The notes below the pieces were generated by a model. The model saw only the letters and a program-made list of their open reading frames with translations. It made no database searches and was not told where the DNA came from. Shown here piece after piece: positions 1-9,606 of a stretch of DNA of 64,000 nucleotides. The position numbers and the translations under genes were made by a program. Origin of the DNA: Bacteroidales bacterium (GTDB taxonomy: Bacteria > Bacteroidota > Bacteroidia > Bacteroidales > UBA932); contig JAFTCB010000007.1 in the NCBI GenBank assembly GCA_017454905.1, positions 1 through 64,000 of the forward strand, read 5' to 3'. Every line of letters begins with the position of its first letter. The stretch's first letter is position 1.

Positions 1-614
1 ACGTTGCCCCACTGGGTGATGGCGGTGTGCATCGGGATCTCCTTGGGGAGGATGCTGCGCGCCTCCTTGGTGGAGACCATCAGGTGCGGGTGGATGACGG
101 GGCAGTAGAGGTTGCCCGGGACGGGCAGCTTGATGATGTCCAGCGGATCGTAGCCGCGGATGAGGGTGATGCCGCCCATCACGGCGGGCGCCGCGTTGTC
201 GGCGTGGTAACCGCCGCTGGCAAGGTTCTCGCCTTCCATGGCGCAGATGACCACGTCTTCTTCGCCCAGCGGGCTGCCGAAGAGCTCGTTGATGCCGAAG
301 GCGGCCGCGGCACTGGAGGCGGCGCTGGACCCGATGCCGGAGCCGGGATAGATCTTCTTGAGGACACGCACTTCCACGCGCCCCTTCCGGCCGGTCATCG
401 CGAAGAATTTCCGCAGGACCGGGGTGATGACGTTATCCTCGATGTCCTCCGGGAGGGGGACGTCGGTCTCGTTGGTGATGGCAATCCCGTCACCGTCCTC
501 GTCGAGGGTCATTTCCAGCACGTCCCCGACTTCGTCGAGGGCCATGCCCATGATGTCGAAGCCGCAGCCGAGGTTGGCGATGGATGCCGGGGCGAATACT
601 TTGATCTTCTTCAT
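1..614 (-). CDS. thrB: Homoserine kinase, partial (C-terminus beyond left edge)
   Basis: Phosphorylates homoserine to O-phosphohomoserine, the penultimate step of threonine synthesis in the cytoplasm. Reading the minus strand from the ATG at 614 gives about 204 residues of a GHMP-family kinase. The N-terminus MKKIKVFAPASIANLGCGFD is typical of ThrB, and the ATP-binding GHMP loop PGSGIGSSAASSAAA lies near residues 91-105. There is no stop before base 1, so the gene is truncated by the window. It starts 4 bases after the thrA stop codon, so the two are almost certainly co-transcribed. In related genomes thrC usually follows, and may lie just outside the window (inference). Confidence 0.93.
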   Translation of the reverse strand, partial: MKKIKVFAPASIANLGCGFDIMGMALDEVGDVLEMTLDEDGDGIAITNETDVPLPEDIEDNVITPVLRKFFAMTGRKGRVEVRVLKKIYPGSGIGSSAASSAAAAFGINELFGSPLGEEDVVICAMEGENLASGGYHADNAAPAVMGGITLIRGYDPLDIIKLPVPGNLYCPVIHPHLMVSTKEARSILPKEIPMHTAITQWGN

Positions 615-618
615 AGCG

Positions 619-3060
619 TCAGATGTTGGCAATGCTCATGATGTCCGCGAAGACGCCGGCAGCTGTCACGTCGGCGCCCGCCCCGTAACCCTGGATGAGC
701 ATCGGGTGGCGGTTGTAGCGCTCCGTGGTCAGGAGGATGATGTTGTTGGACCCGTCCAGGACATAGAAGGAGTGCTGGTTCTCCACGGCGCGCAGCGACA
801 CGGAGAGCTTGCCTTCCTCCATCTTGGCGACGAAGCGCCAGCGTTTGCCTTCGGCTTCCAGCTGCTTGCGGCGCGCCTCGAAATCGGCGTCGAGGGAGGG
901 GAGCCTGTCCCAGAACTCCTGCTCGCTGCATGTGAAGAATTCCTTGGGGATGAACAGGTTGGCCTCGACATCCTCCTGGTTTACTTCATATCCCGCTTCG
1001 CGAGAAAGGATGACGAGTTTGCGGATGACATCCTTGCCGGAGAGGTCGATGCGCGGATCGGGTTCGGAGAAGCCCTGCTCCTGCGCCATCCGGACGGTCT
1101 TGCTGAACGGGATGTCGGCGGAGAGGGTGTTGAAGATGAAGTTGAGCGTGCCGCTCAGGACGGCCTCCATCTTGAGGATGCGGTCGCCGGAGTTGCACAG
1201 GTCGTTGATGGTGCCGATGATGGGCAGGCCTGCGCCCACGTTGGTCTCGAAGAGCCACTTCACCCCGCGCTTGCGCGCCAGGTCCTTGAGGTGGCGGTAG
1301 TTGGCATAGTCGGAGGATGCCGCGATCTTGTTGGCGGCCACGACGGAGATGCCGTGGTCGAAGAAATCTCCGTACAGGGCCGCGACGTCCGCGCTGGCGG
1401 TGCAGTCCACGAATACGGAGTTGAAGATGTTCATGCCGATGATCTCCTCCTTGAGCCGCTGCGGGTCGGTCGGGATGGCGTCCCGGCGGAGGACTTCCTC
1501 CCAGCAGGACAGGTCGATTCCGCCGCGGTCGAAGACGGCGCAGGTGCTGCGCGCGATGCCCACGATGTTGATCTTGAGGCCGCGGGAGCGCATCAGCTGC
1601 TCGCGCTGCCGGGCGATCTGGGCGATCAGGCGTCCGCCCACCGTGCCGATGCCGCACACGAAGAGGTTGAGTTCCTGGTATTCGGAGAGGAAGAAATTGT
1701 CATGGATGACGTTGAGCGACTTGCGCAGCTGGCGTCGCTCCACGATGAAGGAGATGTTGGACTCCGCTGCGCCCTGGGCGAGGGCGATCACGCTGATGCC
1801 GTTGCGGCCCAGGGTGGTGAAGAGCTTGCCGGCGATGCCGGCGTGCTGCTTCATGTTTTCGCCGATCACGGCCACGGCAGCCAGTTCGCTGCGGACCTCG
1901 ACGGGATTGATGGCTCCGCTTTCAATTTCGCGCGCGAAGGATTCGGAAAGGACTTCCTGCGCCCGGGCGGCATCCGCGCGGCTGACGCCGATGGAGATAC
2001 CGGTCTCGGAGGCCGACTGGCTGACGAGGAAGGCGCTGATCTGCTCGCGGGCGAGGGCGGAGAAGATCCGGCTGTCCACGCCGACGATGCCGACCATCGA
2101 GGTGCCCGAAAGGGTGATCAGGCTGATGTCGTCGATGGACGAAATACCCTTGATGGAGGTGGCGCCGGGAGCGACGGTTTTCTTCACAATCGTGCCCGGC
2201 GCTTTCAAATTGAAAGTATTCTTGATCAGAATCGGAATTCCTTTCGCGCAAACGGGGTAGAGGGTGGGGGGATAGATGACTTTCGCCCCGAAATTGCAGA
2301 GCTCCATCGCCTCTTCGTAGGTCATCTCCTCGATGACGTAGGAGGTCTTGATGATGCGCGGATCCGCGGTCATGAAGCCGTCTACGTCCGTCCAGATCTC
2401 GAGCTGGGCGGCATCGAGGGCGGCCGCGATCAGGCTGGCCGTGTAGTCGGAGCCGCCGCGGCCCAGGGTGGTGAGCTCGCCGGTGGCGGCGTCGGAGGCG
2501 ACGAAGCCCGGTACGACGGCCGTGGCGCCGGTAGCCGCCCAGTCGCGGAATGTGCTTTGTATCAGATTGTAAGTGAGGTCCTGATCCACCGTGTCGAGGT
2601 GCCCGTGGCGGCGGGTCTTGATGAAGGCCGTCGCGTCGTAGCGGACGGCTCCGGGCAGCACGGCGGCGATGATGCGGGAGGAGAGCTGTTCGCCGAATCC
2701 CATCACCTCGTGCGCCGTCTTGGGCGGCAGGACATGCAGCAGGAAAATCCCCTCGCAGATGCGCTCCAGTTGGTCCAGCAGCCCTTCCAGCTCCGCCTCC
2801 AGGGCAGTGCGCCGGGCCGAGTCTTCCAGCAGGCCTTCGCAGACCTCGCGGTGGCGGGTCCGCAACTGCTTGATTTCATCGCGGAATGCAGTATCTCCCG
2901 TCTCAGCCAGCCGGGACGCACGGATCAGCTGGTCCGTGACGCCGCCCAATGCCGAGACGACCACGATGGAAGGCTCCTGACGGGAACTTACGATTTCTTT
3001 GACTTTGCGGATACTCTCCGGGGTTGCCACCGAAGATCCGCCAAATTTGAGGATTTTCAT
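619..3060 (-). CDS. thrA: Bifunctional aspartokinase / homoserine dehydrogenase
   Basis: An 813-residue fusion catalysing the first (aspartate phosphorylation) and third (aspartate semialdehyde to homoserine) steps of the aspartate pathway. Residues 1 to about 300 are the aspartokinase domain, opening with KILKFGGSSVATPESI. Two ACT-like regulatory repeats follow at about 310-455. The NAD(P)-binding Rossmann motif CGIGTVGGRL begins near 465, followed by the homoserine dehydrogenase catalytic region with KIAASSDYANYR and GAGLPIIGTINDL. Length matches the E. coli ThrA type (about 820). It heads the minus-strand thrAB unit and is divergent from ilvD. A separate monofunctional lysC lies at 17600, so the cell has two aspartokinases that can be controlled independently. 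Confidence 0.97.
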   Translation of the reverse strand: MKILKFGGSSVATPESIRKVKEIVSSRQEPSIVVVSALGGVTDQLIRASRLAETGDTAFRDEIKQLRTRHREVCEGLLEDSARRTALEAELEGLLDQLERICEGIFLLHVLPPKTAHEVMGFGEQLSSRIIAAVLPGAVRYDATAFIKTRRHGHLDTVDQDLTYNLIQSTFRDWAATGATAVVPGFVASDAATGELTTLGRGGSDYTASLIAAALDAAQLEIWTDVDGFMTADPRIIKTSYVIEEMTYEEAMELCNFGAKVIYPPTLYPVCAKGIPILIKNTFNLKAPGTIVKKTVAPGATSIKGISSIDDISLITLSGTSMVGIVGVDSRIFSALAREQISAFLVSQSASETGISIGVSRADAARAQEVLSESFAREIESGAINPVEVRSELAAVAVIGENMKQHAGIAGKLFTTLGRNGISVIALAQGAAESNISFIVERRQLRKSLNVIHDNFFLSEYQELNLFVCGIGTVGGRLIAQIARQREQLMRSRGLKINIVGIARSTCAVFDRGGIDLSCWEEVLRRDAIPTDPQRLKEEIIGMNIFNSVFVDCTASADVAALYGDFFDHGISVVAANKIAASSDYANYRHLKDLARKRGVKWLFETNVGAGLPIIGTINDLCNSGDRILKMEAVLSGTLNFIFNTLSADIPFSKTVRMAQEQGFSEPDPRIDLSGKDVIRKLVILSREAGYEVNQEDVEANLFIPKEFFTCSEQEFWDRLPSLDADFEARRKQLEAEGKRWRFVAKMEEGKLSVSLRAVENQHSFYVLDGSNNIILLTTERYNRHPMLIQGYGAGADVTAAGVFADIMSIANI

Positions 3061-3085
3061 AACTAACTAACACAATAATCCATCC

Positions 3086-3116
3086 CAAAGTAAAGCATTT
3101 TTAAGATTTTTTCAAA
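3086..3116 (-). promoter_or_regulatory. Putative promoter of thrAB
   Basis: On the minus strand a TTTG box (3113-3116) is followed after 19 bases by TTACTTTG (3086-3093). This is one mismatch from the Bacteroidota -7 consensus TAnnTTTG, with the usual spacing to the -33 element. The ATG of thrA lies 25 bases downstream. A plus-strand TATTTTG at 3118-3124 could serve divergent ilvD, but it is a weaker match. Confidence 0.5.
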
Positions 3117-3200
3117 ATATTTTGCAGCGTTACTTGGATTTTCCGCAAAAAATCCCGAGATTCGTGACCGTTACAGTGGGCTGAAGGCCCTGGTTAGATT

Positions 3201-5030
3201 ATGAATTATCGTAGTAGTGTTACCTTCGAAGGCCGCCGGATGGCCGGGGCTCGTGCGCTATGGACGGCGAACGGCATGAAGCGGGCCCAGTTCGGCAAGC
3301 CCGTCATCGCGATTGCCAATTCCTTCACGCAGTTCGTCCCCGGACACACCCACCTCCACGAGGCGGGCCAGATCGTCAAGGCCGAGATCGAGAAGCTCGG
3401 CTGCTTCGCCGCGGAATTCAACACCATCGCCGTGGACGACGGTATCGCCATGGGGCATGACGGGATGCTGTATTCGCTCCCGTCCCGCGATATCATTGCA
3501 GACAGCGTAGAATATATGGTCAACGCGCACAAGGCGGATGCCCTGGTGTGCATCAGCAACTGCGACAAGATCACGCCCGGCATGATGCTGGCCGCGATGC
3601 GGCTCAATATCCCCACCATTTTCGTATCCGGCGGTCCGATGGAGGCCGGTACACTGGGGGAGGCGAAGCTCGACCTGATCGACGCGATGGTCAAGTCCGC
3701 CGATCCGTCCGTGAGCGATGCGGACGTGGCGCAGATCGAGGCGAACGCCTGCCCGACCTGCGGCAGCTGCTCGGGCATGTTCACGGCCAATTCGATGAAC
3801 TGCCTCGCCGAGGCGATCGGCCTGGCCCTGCCCGGCAACGGTACCATCCTCGCCACGCATGCGATGCGCGCGGAACTCTTCCGCAAGGCGGCCCGGCAGA
3901 TCGTGGAGAATACCTTCAAATACTATGACGGCGGCGACGAGTCCGTTCTGCCCCGCAGCATCGCGTCCCGCGCAGCCCTGCTCAATGCGATGACCCTGGA
4001 CATCGCGATGGGCGGCTCCACCAATACGGTCCTGCACCTGCTGGCGGTGGCGGCCGAGGCCGGCGCCGATTTCCGGATGGCCGACATCGATGCCCTTTCC
4101 CGCAAGGTGCCCTGCATCTGCAAGGTGGCGCCCAACACGGCCCGCTACCATATCCAGGACGTGGGCCGCGCCGGCGGCATCGTCGCGATCCTGGCGGAAC
4201 TGGCGGCGGCCGGGCTGGTGGATACCTCCCTGAAGCGTGTGGACGGACTGACCCTCGCCGAGGAGATCGACCGGTGGTGCATCCTCTCTCCGCATTGCAC
4301 CGAGGAGGCGCAGAAGACCTTCCGCGTGGCCCCCTGCGGCCGTTTCAATATCGCGCTCGGCTCGCAGAAAATGTATTATGATTCTTTCGACACGGACCGT
4401 GAGAACGGTTGCATCCGCGACGTGGCGCACGCCTATACGCGTGACGGCGGCCTGGCCGTGCTGTTCGGCAACATCGCCCGGGACGGCTGCATCATCAAGA
4501 CGGCCGGCGTGGACGAGAGCATCTTCCATTTCGAGGGCCCGGCCCGCGTGTTCGACTCCCAGGAGGCGGCGTGCGAGGGGATCCTCGGCGGTGCCGTGGG
4601 CAGCGGCGACGTGGTCGTCATCACCTACGAAGGCCCCAAGGGCGGTCCCGGCATGCAGGAGATGCTGTATCCGACTTCCTATATCAAATCGATGCACCTG
4701 GGCAAGGAGTGCGCCCTGCTGACGGACGGCCGTTTCAGCGGCGGCACTTCCGGCCTGAGCATCGGACATATCTCTCCGGAGGCGGCTTCGGGCGGCAACA
4801 TCGCCCTGGTCCGCGACGGAGATATCATCACCATTGACATTCCCTCCCGGCGCATCGACGTGCGCCTGTCGGACGAGGAGCTCGCGCAGCGCCGCCGCGA
4901 GGAGGAAGCCCGGGGCAGCCGGGCCTTCACCCCGCCGCACCGCCGGCGCGTCGTCTCCAAGAGCCTCAAGGCTTATGCCGCCATGGTCAGCAGTGCCGAC
5001 AAGGGAGCCATCAGAATCATAGAGGACTAG
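3201..5030 (+). CDS. ilvD: Dihydroxy-acid dehydratase
   Basis: Dehydrates 2,3-dihydroxy-isovalerate and 2,3-dihydroxy-3-methylvalerate to the 2-oxo acids in valine, isoleucine and leucine synthesis. The 609-residue protein carries the iron-sulfur cluster motifs [10 protein letters not shown] (Cys near 122) and [17 protein letters not shown] (near 192), and the C-terminal [14 protein letters not shown] signature. Full family length and a strong N-terminal match ([10 protein letters not shown]) support the ATG at 3201. First gene of the 17-kb plus-strand amino-acid cluster; ilvB follows after 3 bases. Confidence 0.97.
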   Translation: MNYRSSVTFEGRRMAGARALWTANGMKRAQFGKPVIAIANSFTQFVPGHTHLHEAGQIVKAEIEKLGCFAAEFNTIAVDDGIAMGHDGMLYSLPSRDIIADSVEYMVNAHKADALVCISNCDKITPGMMLAAMRLNIPTIFVSGGPMEAGTLGEAKLDLIDAMVKSADPSVSDADVAQIEANACPTCGSCSGMFTANSMNCLAEAIGLALPGNGTILATHAMRAELFRKAARQIVENTFKYYDGGDESVLPRSIASRAALLNAMTLDIAMGGSTNTVLHLLAVAAEAGADFRMADIDALSRKVPCICKVAPNTARYHIQDVGRAGGIVAILAELAAAGLVDTSLKRVDGLTLAEEIDRWCILSPHCTEEAQKTFRVAPCGRFNIALGSQKMYYDSFDTDRENGCIRDVAHAYTRDGGLAVLFGNIARDGCIIKTAGVDESIFHFEGPARVFDSQEAACEGILGGAVGSGDVVVITYEGPKGGPGMQEMLYPTSYIKSMHLGKECALLTDGRFSGGTSGLSIGHISPEAASGGNIALVRDGDIITIDIPSRRIDVRLSDEELAQRRREEEARGSRAFTPPHRRRVVSKSLKAYAAMVSSADKGAIRIIED

Positions 5031-5033
5031 CTT

Positions 5034-6752
5034 ATGGGACAGCGGCTGACAGGAGCGGAGATTCTGCTTGAATCCCTTCTCGCCGAGGGCGTGGATACGG
5101 TCTTCGGCTATCCGGGCGGTTCGATCATCACCGTCTATGACAAACTGTATGGTTACTCCGACCGCCTGCGGCACATCCTCGTGCGCCATGAGCAGGGGGC
5201 CATCCATGCGGCGCAGGGCTATGCCCGTGCCACCTCGCGTCCCGGCGTGGTCATCGTGACCTCCGGCCCGGGCGCCACCAACGTGATCACCGGCGTGGCC
5301 GATGCGATGGTGGATTCGACCCCGGTCATTGTGATCACCGGTCAGGTGGGCAACGCGATGCTGGGCACGGACGCCTTCCAGGAAACGGACGTGGTCGGCA
5401 TGACCGGTCCGATCGACAAGTGGACCTTCCAGATCCGCCGTGCCGAAGACGTGGCGCCGGCGGTGGCGAAAGCCTTCCATATCGCTTCCACGGGCCGTCC
5501 CGGCCCCGTGGTGCTGGATTTTACCCGCGATGCGCAGGTGGGTCTGGCGGAATTCGAATACCACCCATGCACCCGCATCCGCAGCTACGCCCTGCCTGCC
5601 CCCGCCGACGAGGCGGCCATCGAGGCGGCGGCCAAACTCATCGACGAGGCGGAACGCCCCTTCGTGGTGTTCGGCCAGGGCGTGGTGCTCTCGCATGCCG
5701 AGGAGCAGCTCAAGGCCTTCCTCAAGAAGGGGGGCATCCCGGCGGCTTCGACGATGCTGGGCCTGAGTGCCCTGCCTTCCGATTTCCCGTATTATGTGGG
5801 CATGGCGGGCATGCACGGCAACATCGCCTCCAACATGATGACCCAGCAGTGCGACGTGCTGGTCGCCGTGGGCATGCGCTTCAGCGACCGTGTGACGGGC
5901 AATCCTTCCACCTATGCCCCCAAGGCGAAGGTGATCCACATCGACGTGGACTGCACGGAGATCGGTAAGATCATCCCCGTGGAGGTCGGCATCCTGGGCG
6001 ACGCCGCCGAGGTGCTGACCCGCCTGACGGAGCGGATCCGTTTCTCCTTCCACGATGAGTGGGCTGCGCTGGCGCGCCGCTACGACCGCGTGGAGGAAGA
6101 GCGGGTGGCCGCGCCCGAGACCCATCCCGCGGAGGGACCGGTCAACATGGGCGAAGTTGTCTCCAAGGTGGCGGAGCTGTCCGGCCGGAAGGCGATTATC
6201 GTCACGGACGTGGGGCAGAACCAGCTGATGGCCGCGCGCTATTCGCGTTTCGCGCAGTCGCGCAGTTTCATCTCCTCCGGCGGCCTGGGCACGATGGGCT
6301 TCGGCCTGCCTGCCGCCATCGGCGCCAAGACCGGCGCGCCGGACCGCCAGGTGTGCGTGTTCGTGGGCGACGGCGGCATCCAGATGACCATGCAGGAGTT
6401 CGGCACCATCATGCAGGAAGGGACGGCGGTCAAGATCGTCCTCCTCAACAACAACTGGCTGGGCAACGTCCGCCAGTGGCAAGAACTGTTCTACGGCAAA
6501 CGCTACTCGCAGACGCAGATGCTCAATCCGGATTATTCGCTGATCGCCCAGGCCTACGGCATCCGCTACAGATGCGTGGAGGAGCGCTCCGAACTGGATG
6601 ATGCGGTCCGGGAGATGCTCGATGCCGGCGAGGCCTTCCTGCTGGACGTGCATGTGCGTCAGGAGGGCATGGTCTATCCGATGGTCCCCGGCGGGCGCCG
6701 GATGGACGAGATCCTGTTGAACAAAGAAGAATGGTATCGCGATGGAGAATAG
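5034..6752 (+). CDS. ilvB: Acetolactate synthase, large (catalytic) subunit
   Basis: Thiamine-diphosphate enzyme condensing two pyruvates to acetolactate, or pyruvate with 2-oxobutyrate to acetohydroxybutyrate. The 572 residues show the N-terminal TPP domain with GYPGGSIITVYD and the catalytic Glu in HEQGAIHAAQGYAR (residues about 52-65). A central domain follows, then the C-terminal TPP/Mg-binding motif GDGGIQMTMQEF ending in NNNWLGNVRQWQ. Lies 3 bases after ilvD and overlaps the regulatory subunit gene by 11 bases, indicating translational coupling. Confidence 0.97.
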   Translation: MGQRLTGAEILLESLLAEGVDTVFGYPGGSIITVYDKLYGYSDRLRHILVRHEQGAIHAAQGYARATSRPGVVIVTSGPGATNVITGVADAMVDSTPVIVITGQVGNAMLGTDAFQETDVVGMTGPIDKWTFQIRRAEDVAPAVAKAFHIASTGRPGPVVLDFTRDAQVGLAEFEYHPCTRIRSYALPAPADEAAIEAAAKLIDEAERPFVVFGQGVVLSHAEEQLKAFLKKGGIPAASTMLGLSALPSDFPYYVGMAGMHGNIASNMMTQQCDVLVAVGMRFSDRVTGNPSTYAPKAKVIHIDVDCTEIGKIIPVEVGILGDAAEVLTRLTERIRFSFHDEWAALARRYDRVEEERVAAPETHPAEGPVNMGEVVSKVAELSGRKAIIVTDVGQNQLMAARYSRFAQSRSFISSGGLGTMGFGLPAAIGAKTGAPDRQVCVFVGDGGIQMTMQEFGTIMQEGTAVKIVLLNNNWLGNVRQWQELFYGKRYSQTQMLNPDYSLIAQAYGIRYRCVEERSELDDAVREMLDAGEAFLLDVHVRQEGMVYPMVPGGRRMDEILLNKEEWYRDGE

Positions 6753-7053
6753 CAGCATGTATATCATCTCGGTGTATTCCGAGAACCAGGTGGGTCTGTT
6801 GAGTTCGATCTCTAACATCTTCACCCGCCGCGGCATCAACATCGAGAGCCTGACGGTCTTCCCGTCGGAGTTCCCCGGCATCCACCATTTCACCTTCCGG
6901 GCCATCACCACCGAGCGCGCCGCGCAGCAGGTGGTGGGCTTCATCGAGAAGAAGGTCGAGGTGGTGCGGGCGTTCTGCTTCCCGGACAACGCTACGAGCG
7001 CCGCGGAGCACGAGGTGATCGAATCCTATTTGAAGAATAACAAAAACCAATAA
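6742..7053 (+). CDS. ilvN: Acetolactate synthase small (regulatory) subunit, short form
   Basis: Regulatory partner of IlvB that carries the valine-binding ACT domain. The protein is only 103 residues: one ACT domain (about residues 5-80, with ENQVGLLSSISNIFTRRGIN) and a short hydrophilic tail. The second C-terminal domain found in 160-190-residue IlvH/IlvN homologues is missing; E. coli IlvN (96 aa) is similarly short. The start at 6742 overlaps ilvB by 11 bases; an in-frame ATG at 6757 is an alternative. No frameshift is evident, since ilvC begins 12 bases after the stop. Confidence 0.92.
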   Translation: MENSSMYIISVYSENQVGLLSSISNIFTRRGINIESLTVFPSEFPGIHHFTFRAITTERAAQQVVGFIEKKVEVVRAFCFPDNATSAAEHEVIESYLKNNKNQ

Positions 7054-7065
7054 AAACAAAAGAGT

Positions 7066-8109
7066 ATGGCAAAGATGAATTTCGGCGGTGTGGTCGAGAA
7101 TGTCGTCACCCGCGATGAGTTTACGGTTGAAAAGGCCCGCGAAGTCCTCAAGGACGAAGTCGTGGCCATCATCGGCTATGGTATCCAGGGGCCCGGACAG
7201 GCTCTGAACCTCAAGGACAACGGCATCAATGTCATCGTCGGCCAGCGTCCCGGCAAGACCTTTGAGAAGGCCGTCGGCGACGGCTGGGTGCCCGGCAAGA
7301 CCCTCTTCAGCATCGAAGAGGCCTGCGAGAAGGCGACCGTGATCGAATACCTGCTCTCCGACGCCGCGCAGATCGAGCAGTGGCCCGTGGTCAAGAAGCA
7401 CCTGACCGCCGGCAAGGCCCTGTATTTCTCGCACGGCTTCGGCATCACTTTCAGTGACCGTACCGGCATCGTCCCGCCGAAGGACGTGGACGTGGTCATG
7501 GTGGCCCCGAAGGGCTCCGGCACCTCCGTGCGCCGGCTGTTCCTGCAGGGACGCGGCATCAACTCCTCCTTCGCCGTATATCAAGATGCCACCGGCCGTG
7601 CGCTCGAGCGCACCCTGGCCCTCGGCATCGCCATCGGCTCCGGCTACCTCTTCGAGACCGACTTCAAGCGCGAGGTCTATTCTGACCTCACCGGTGAGCG
7701 CGGCACCCTGATGGGCGCCATCCAGGGCATCCTTTCCGCCCAGTACGAAGTTCTCCGCGAGCACGGGCATTCCCCGTCGGAGGCCTTCAACGAGACCGTC
7801 GAGGAGCTGACGCAGTCTCTGATGCCGCTCTTCGCGGAAAAGGGCATGGACTGGATGTATGCCAACTGCTCCACCACAGCGCAGCGCGGCGCCCTCGACT
7901 GGATGGGCCCGTTCCATGACGCCACCAAGCCCGTCTTCGAGAAACTCTACAACGAAGTGGCCTGCGGCAACGAGGCGCAGCGTTCCATCGACTCCAACTC
8001 CAAGCCCGACTACCGCGAAGGCCTGGAGAAGGAACTGAAGGCCCTGCGCGAGAGCGAACTCTGGCGCACCGGCGCCGCCGTCCGCGAACTCCGTCCCGAG
8101 AACAAATAG
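7066..8109 (+). CDS. ilvC: Ketol-acid reductoisomerase (NADP+)
   Basis: Isomerises and reduces acetolactate and acetohydroxybutyrate to the dihydroxy acids used by IlvD. The 347-residue protein has the Rossmann motif GYGIQGPGQALNL near residue 38 and the cofactor loop GQRPGKTF. The helical metal-binding domain (TGERGTLMGAIQG) resembles the Bacteroidota form. Internal position in the operon, 3 bases before leuA. The GPGQ variant of the usual GSQGH motif is characteristic of this lineage and is not a sign of damage. Confidence 0.96.
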   Translation: MAKMNFGGVVENVVTRDEFTVEKAREVLKDEVVAIIGYGIQGPGQALNLKDNGINVIVGQRPGKTFEKAVGDGWVPGKTLFSIEEACEKATVIEYLLSDAAQIEQWPVVKKHLTAGKALYFSHGFGITFSDRTGIVPPKDVDVVMVAPKGSGTSVRRLFLQGRGINSSFAVYQDATGRALERTLALGIAIGSGYLFETDFKREVYSDLTGERGTLMGAIQGILSAQYEVLREHGHSPSEAFNETVEELTQSLMPLFAEKGMDWMYANCSTTAQRGALDWMGPFHDATKPVFEKLYNEVACGNEAQRSIDSNSKPDYREGLEKELKALRESELWRTGAAVRELRPENK

Positions 8110-8112
8110 GTC

Positions 8113-9606
8113 ATGGACAGGATCTACATCTTCGACACCACCCTGCGCGACGGCGAACAGGTACCCGGCTGCCAGCTCAACACCGTGGAAAAGATCCAGG
8201 TGGCGAAGGCGCTGGAGGAGCTCGGCGTGGACGTGATCGAGGCCGGTTTCCCGGTCTCGAGTCCCGGCGACTTCAACTCGGTCGTGGAGATCTCCAAGGC
8301 CGTGACCTGGCCGGCGATCTGCGCCCTCACGCGGGCGGTCCAGAAAGACATAGACGTGGCCGTCGATGCCCTCAAGTATGCCAAGCACAAGCGTATCCAC
8401 ACCGGCATCGGCACCTCCGACTCGCACATCCGCTACAAGTTCAACTCCACCCGGGAGGAGATCCTGGAGCGGGCCGTGCGGGCGGTCAAATACGCCAAGC
8501 AGTACGTCGAGGACATCGAGTTCTACGCCGAAGATGCGGGCCGGACCGACAACGAATACCTCGCCCGCGTGGTCGAGGCCGTGATCAAGGCCGGTGCGAC
8601 GGTGGTCAACATCCCCGACACGACGGGCTACTGCCTGCCGGAGGAGTATGCCGCCAAGATCCGCTATCTGGTGGAGCACGTCGACGGCATCGACAAGGCC
8701 ATCATCTCTACGCACTGCCACAACGACCTCGGCATGGCCACGGCCAACACCATCTCCGGCCTGCTGGCCGGGGCGCGCCAGTGCGAGGTCACGATCAACG
8801 GCGTAGGGGAGCGTGCGGGCAATACGGCGCTTGAAGAGATCGCGATGATCCTCAAGAGCCACTCCGACATCCCCTTGACTTCCAACATCAACACCACGCG
8901 CATCTATCCGGTCAGCCGGATGGTGTCCAGCCTGATGAACATGCCCGTCCAGGCCAACAAGGCCATTGTCGGGCGCAACGCTTTCGCGCATTCGTCCGGC
9001 ATCCACCAGGACGGCGTGCTTAAGGAGGTCAGCACCTACGAGATCATCAATCCCAAGGACATCGGCCTGGACGACAACAACATCGTCCTGACGGCCCGCA
9101 GCGGCCATGCCGCCCTGCGCTTCCGCCTGGAAACCCTGGGCATCAAGCTGACGGATGAGAAACTGGACGCCTTCTACCAGGAGTTCCTCAAGCTGGCGGA
9201 CAAGAAGAAGCAGGTCAACGACGACGACCTGCTGGTGCTGGCCGGCGCCGAGCGTGCCGAAGTGGCCCACATCAAGCTGGACTACCTCCAGGTCACGAGC
9301 GGCAAGGGCCTGCAGCCCGTCGCCAGCATCGGCCTGGACATCGGCGGAGAGAAATTCGAGGCGGCTGCCAAGGGCAACGGCCCGGTGGACGCGGCGATCA
9401 ATGCCCTCAAGTGCATCGTCAAGCGGACGATGGTGATCAAGGAATTCACCATCCAGAACATCACCAAAGGCTCCGACGACGTGGCGAAGGTCCATATGCA
9501 GGTGGAGCACGACGGACATGTGTACTACGGTTTCGGGGCCAATACCGACATCGTGACCGGTTCCGTCGAGGCCTATATCGACTGTATCAACAAATTCAAG
9601 AGCTGA
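8113..9606 (+). CDS. leuA: 2-isopropylmalate synthase
   Basis: Condenses acetyl-CoA with 2-oxoisovalerate, the first committed step to leucine. The 497 residues contain the HMGL-like TIM barrel with [16 protein letters not shown] at the N-terminus, the metal-binding [14 protein letters not shown], and [16 protein letters not shown]-terminal leucine-sensing regulatory domain (about 370-497) follows. The stop TGA overlaps the leuC ATG by one base. A paralogue (cimA, 11553) lies four genes away; this copy has the canonical leuA N-terminus and sits directly before leuC. Confidence 0.95.
   Translation: MDRIYIFDTTLRDGEQVPGCQLNTVEKIQVAKALEELGVDVIEAGFPVSSPGDFNSVVEISKAVTWPAICALTRAVQKDIDVAVDALKYAKHKRIHTGIGTSDSHIRYKFNSTREEILERAVRAVKYAKQYVEDIEFYAEDAGRTDNEYLARVVEAVIKAGATVVNIPDTTGYCLPEEYAAKIRYLVEHVDGIDKAIISTHCHNDLGMATANTISGLLAGARQCEVTINGVGERAGNTALEEIAMILKSHSDIPLTSNINTTRIYPVSRMVSSLMNMPVQANKAIVGRNAFAHSSGIHQDGVLKEVSTYEIINPKDIGLDDNNIVLTARSGHAALRFRLETLGIKLTDEKLDAFYQEFLKLADKKKQVNDDDLLVLAGAERAEVAHIKLDYLQVTSGKGLQPVASIGLDIGGEKFEAAAKGNGPVDAAINALKCIVKRTMVIKEFTIQNITKGSDDVAKVHMQVEHDGHVYYGFGANTDIVTGSVEAYIDCINKFKS

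Noticed and set aside
3061..3200. Attenuator or leader peptide for thrA or ilvD
   Set aside because: The transcribed leaders are short (about 25 and 70 bases), with no Thr-, Val- or Leu-rich ORF and no terminator hairpin with T-run.
9411..9605. N-terminal extension of LeuC
   Set aside because: The upstream 65 codons are a shadow of leuA; family homology begins at the ATG overlapping the leuA stop.
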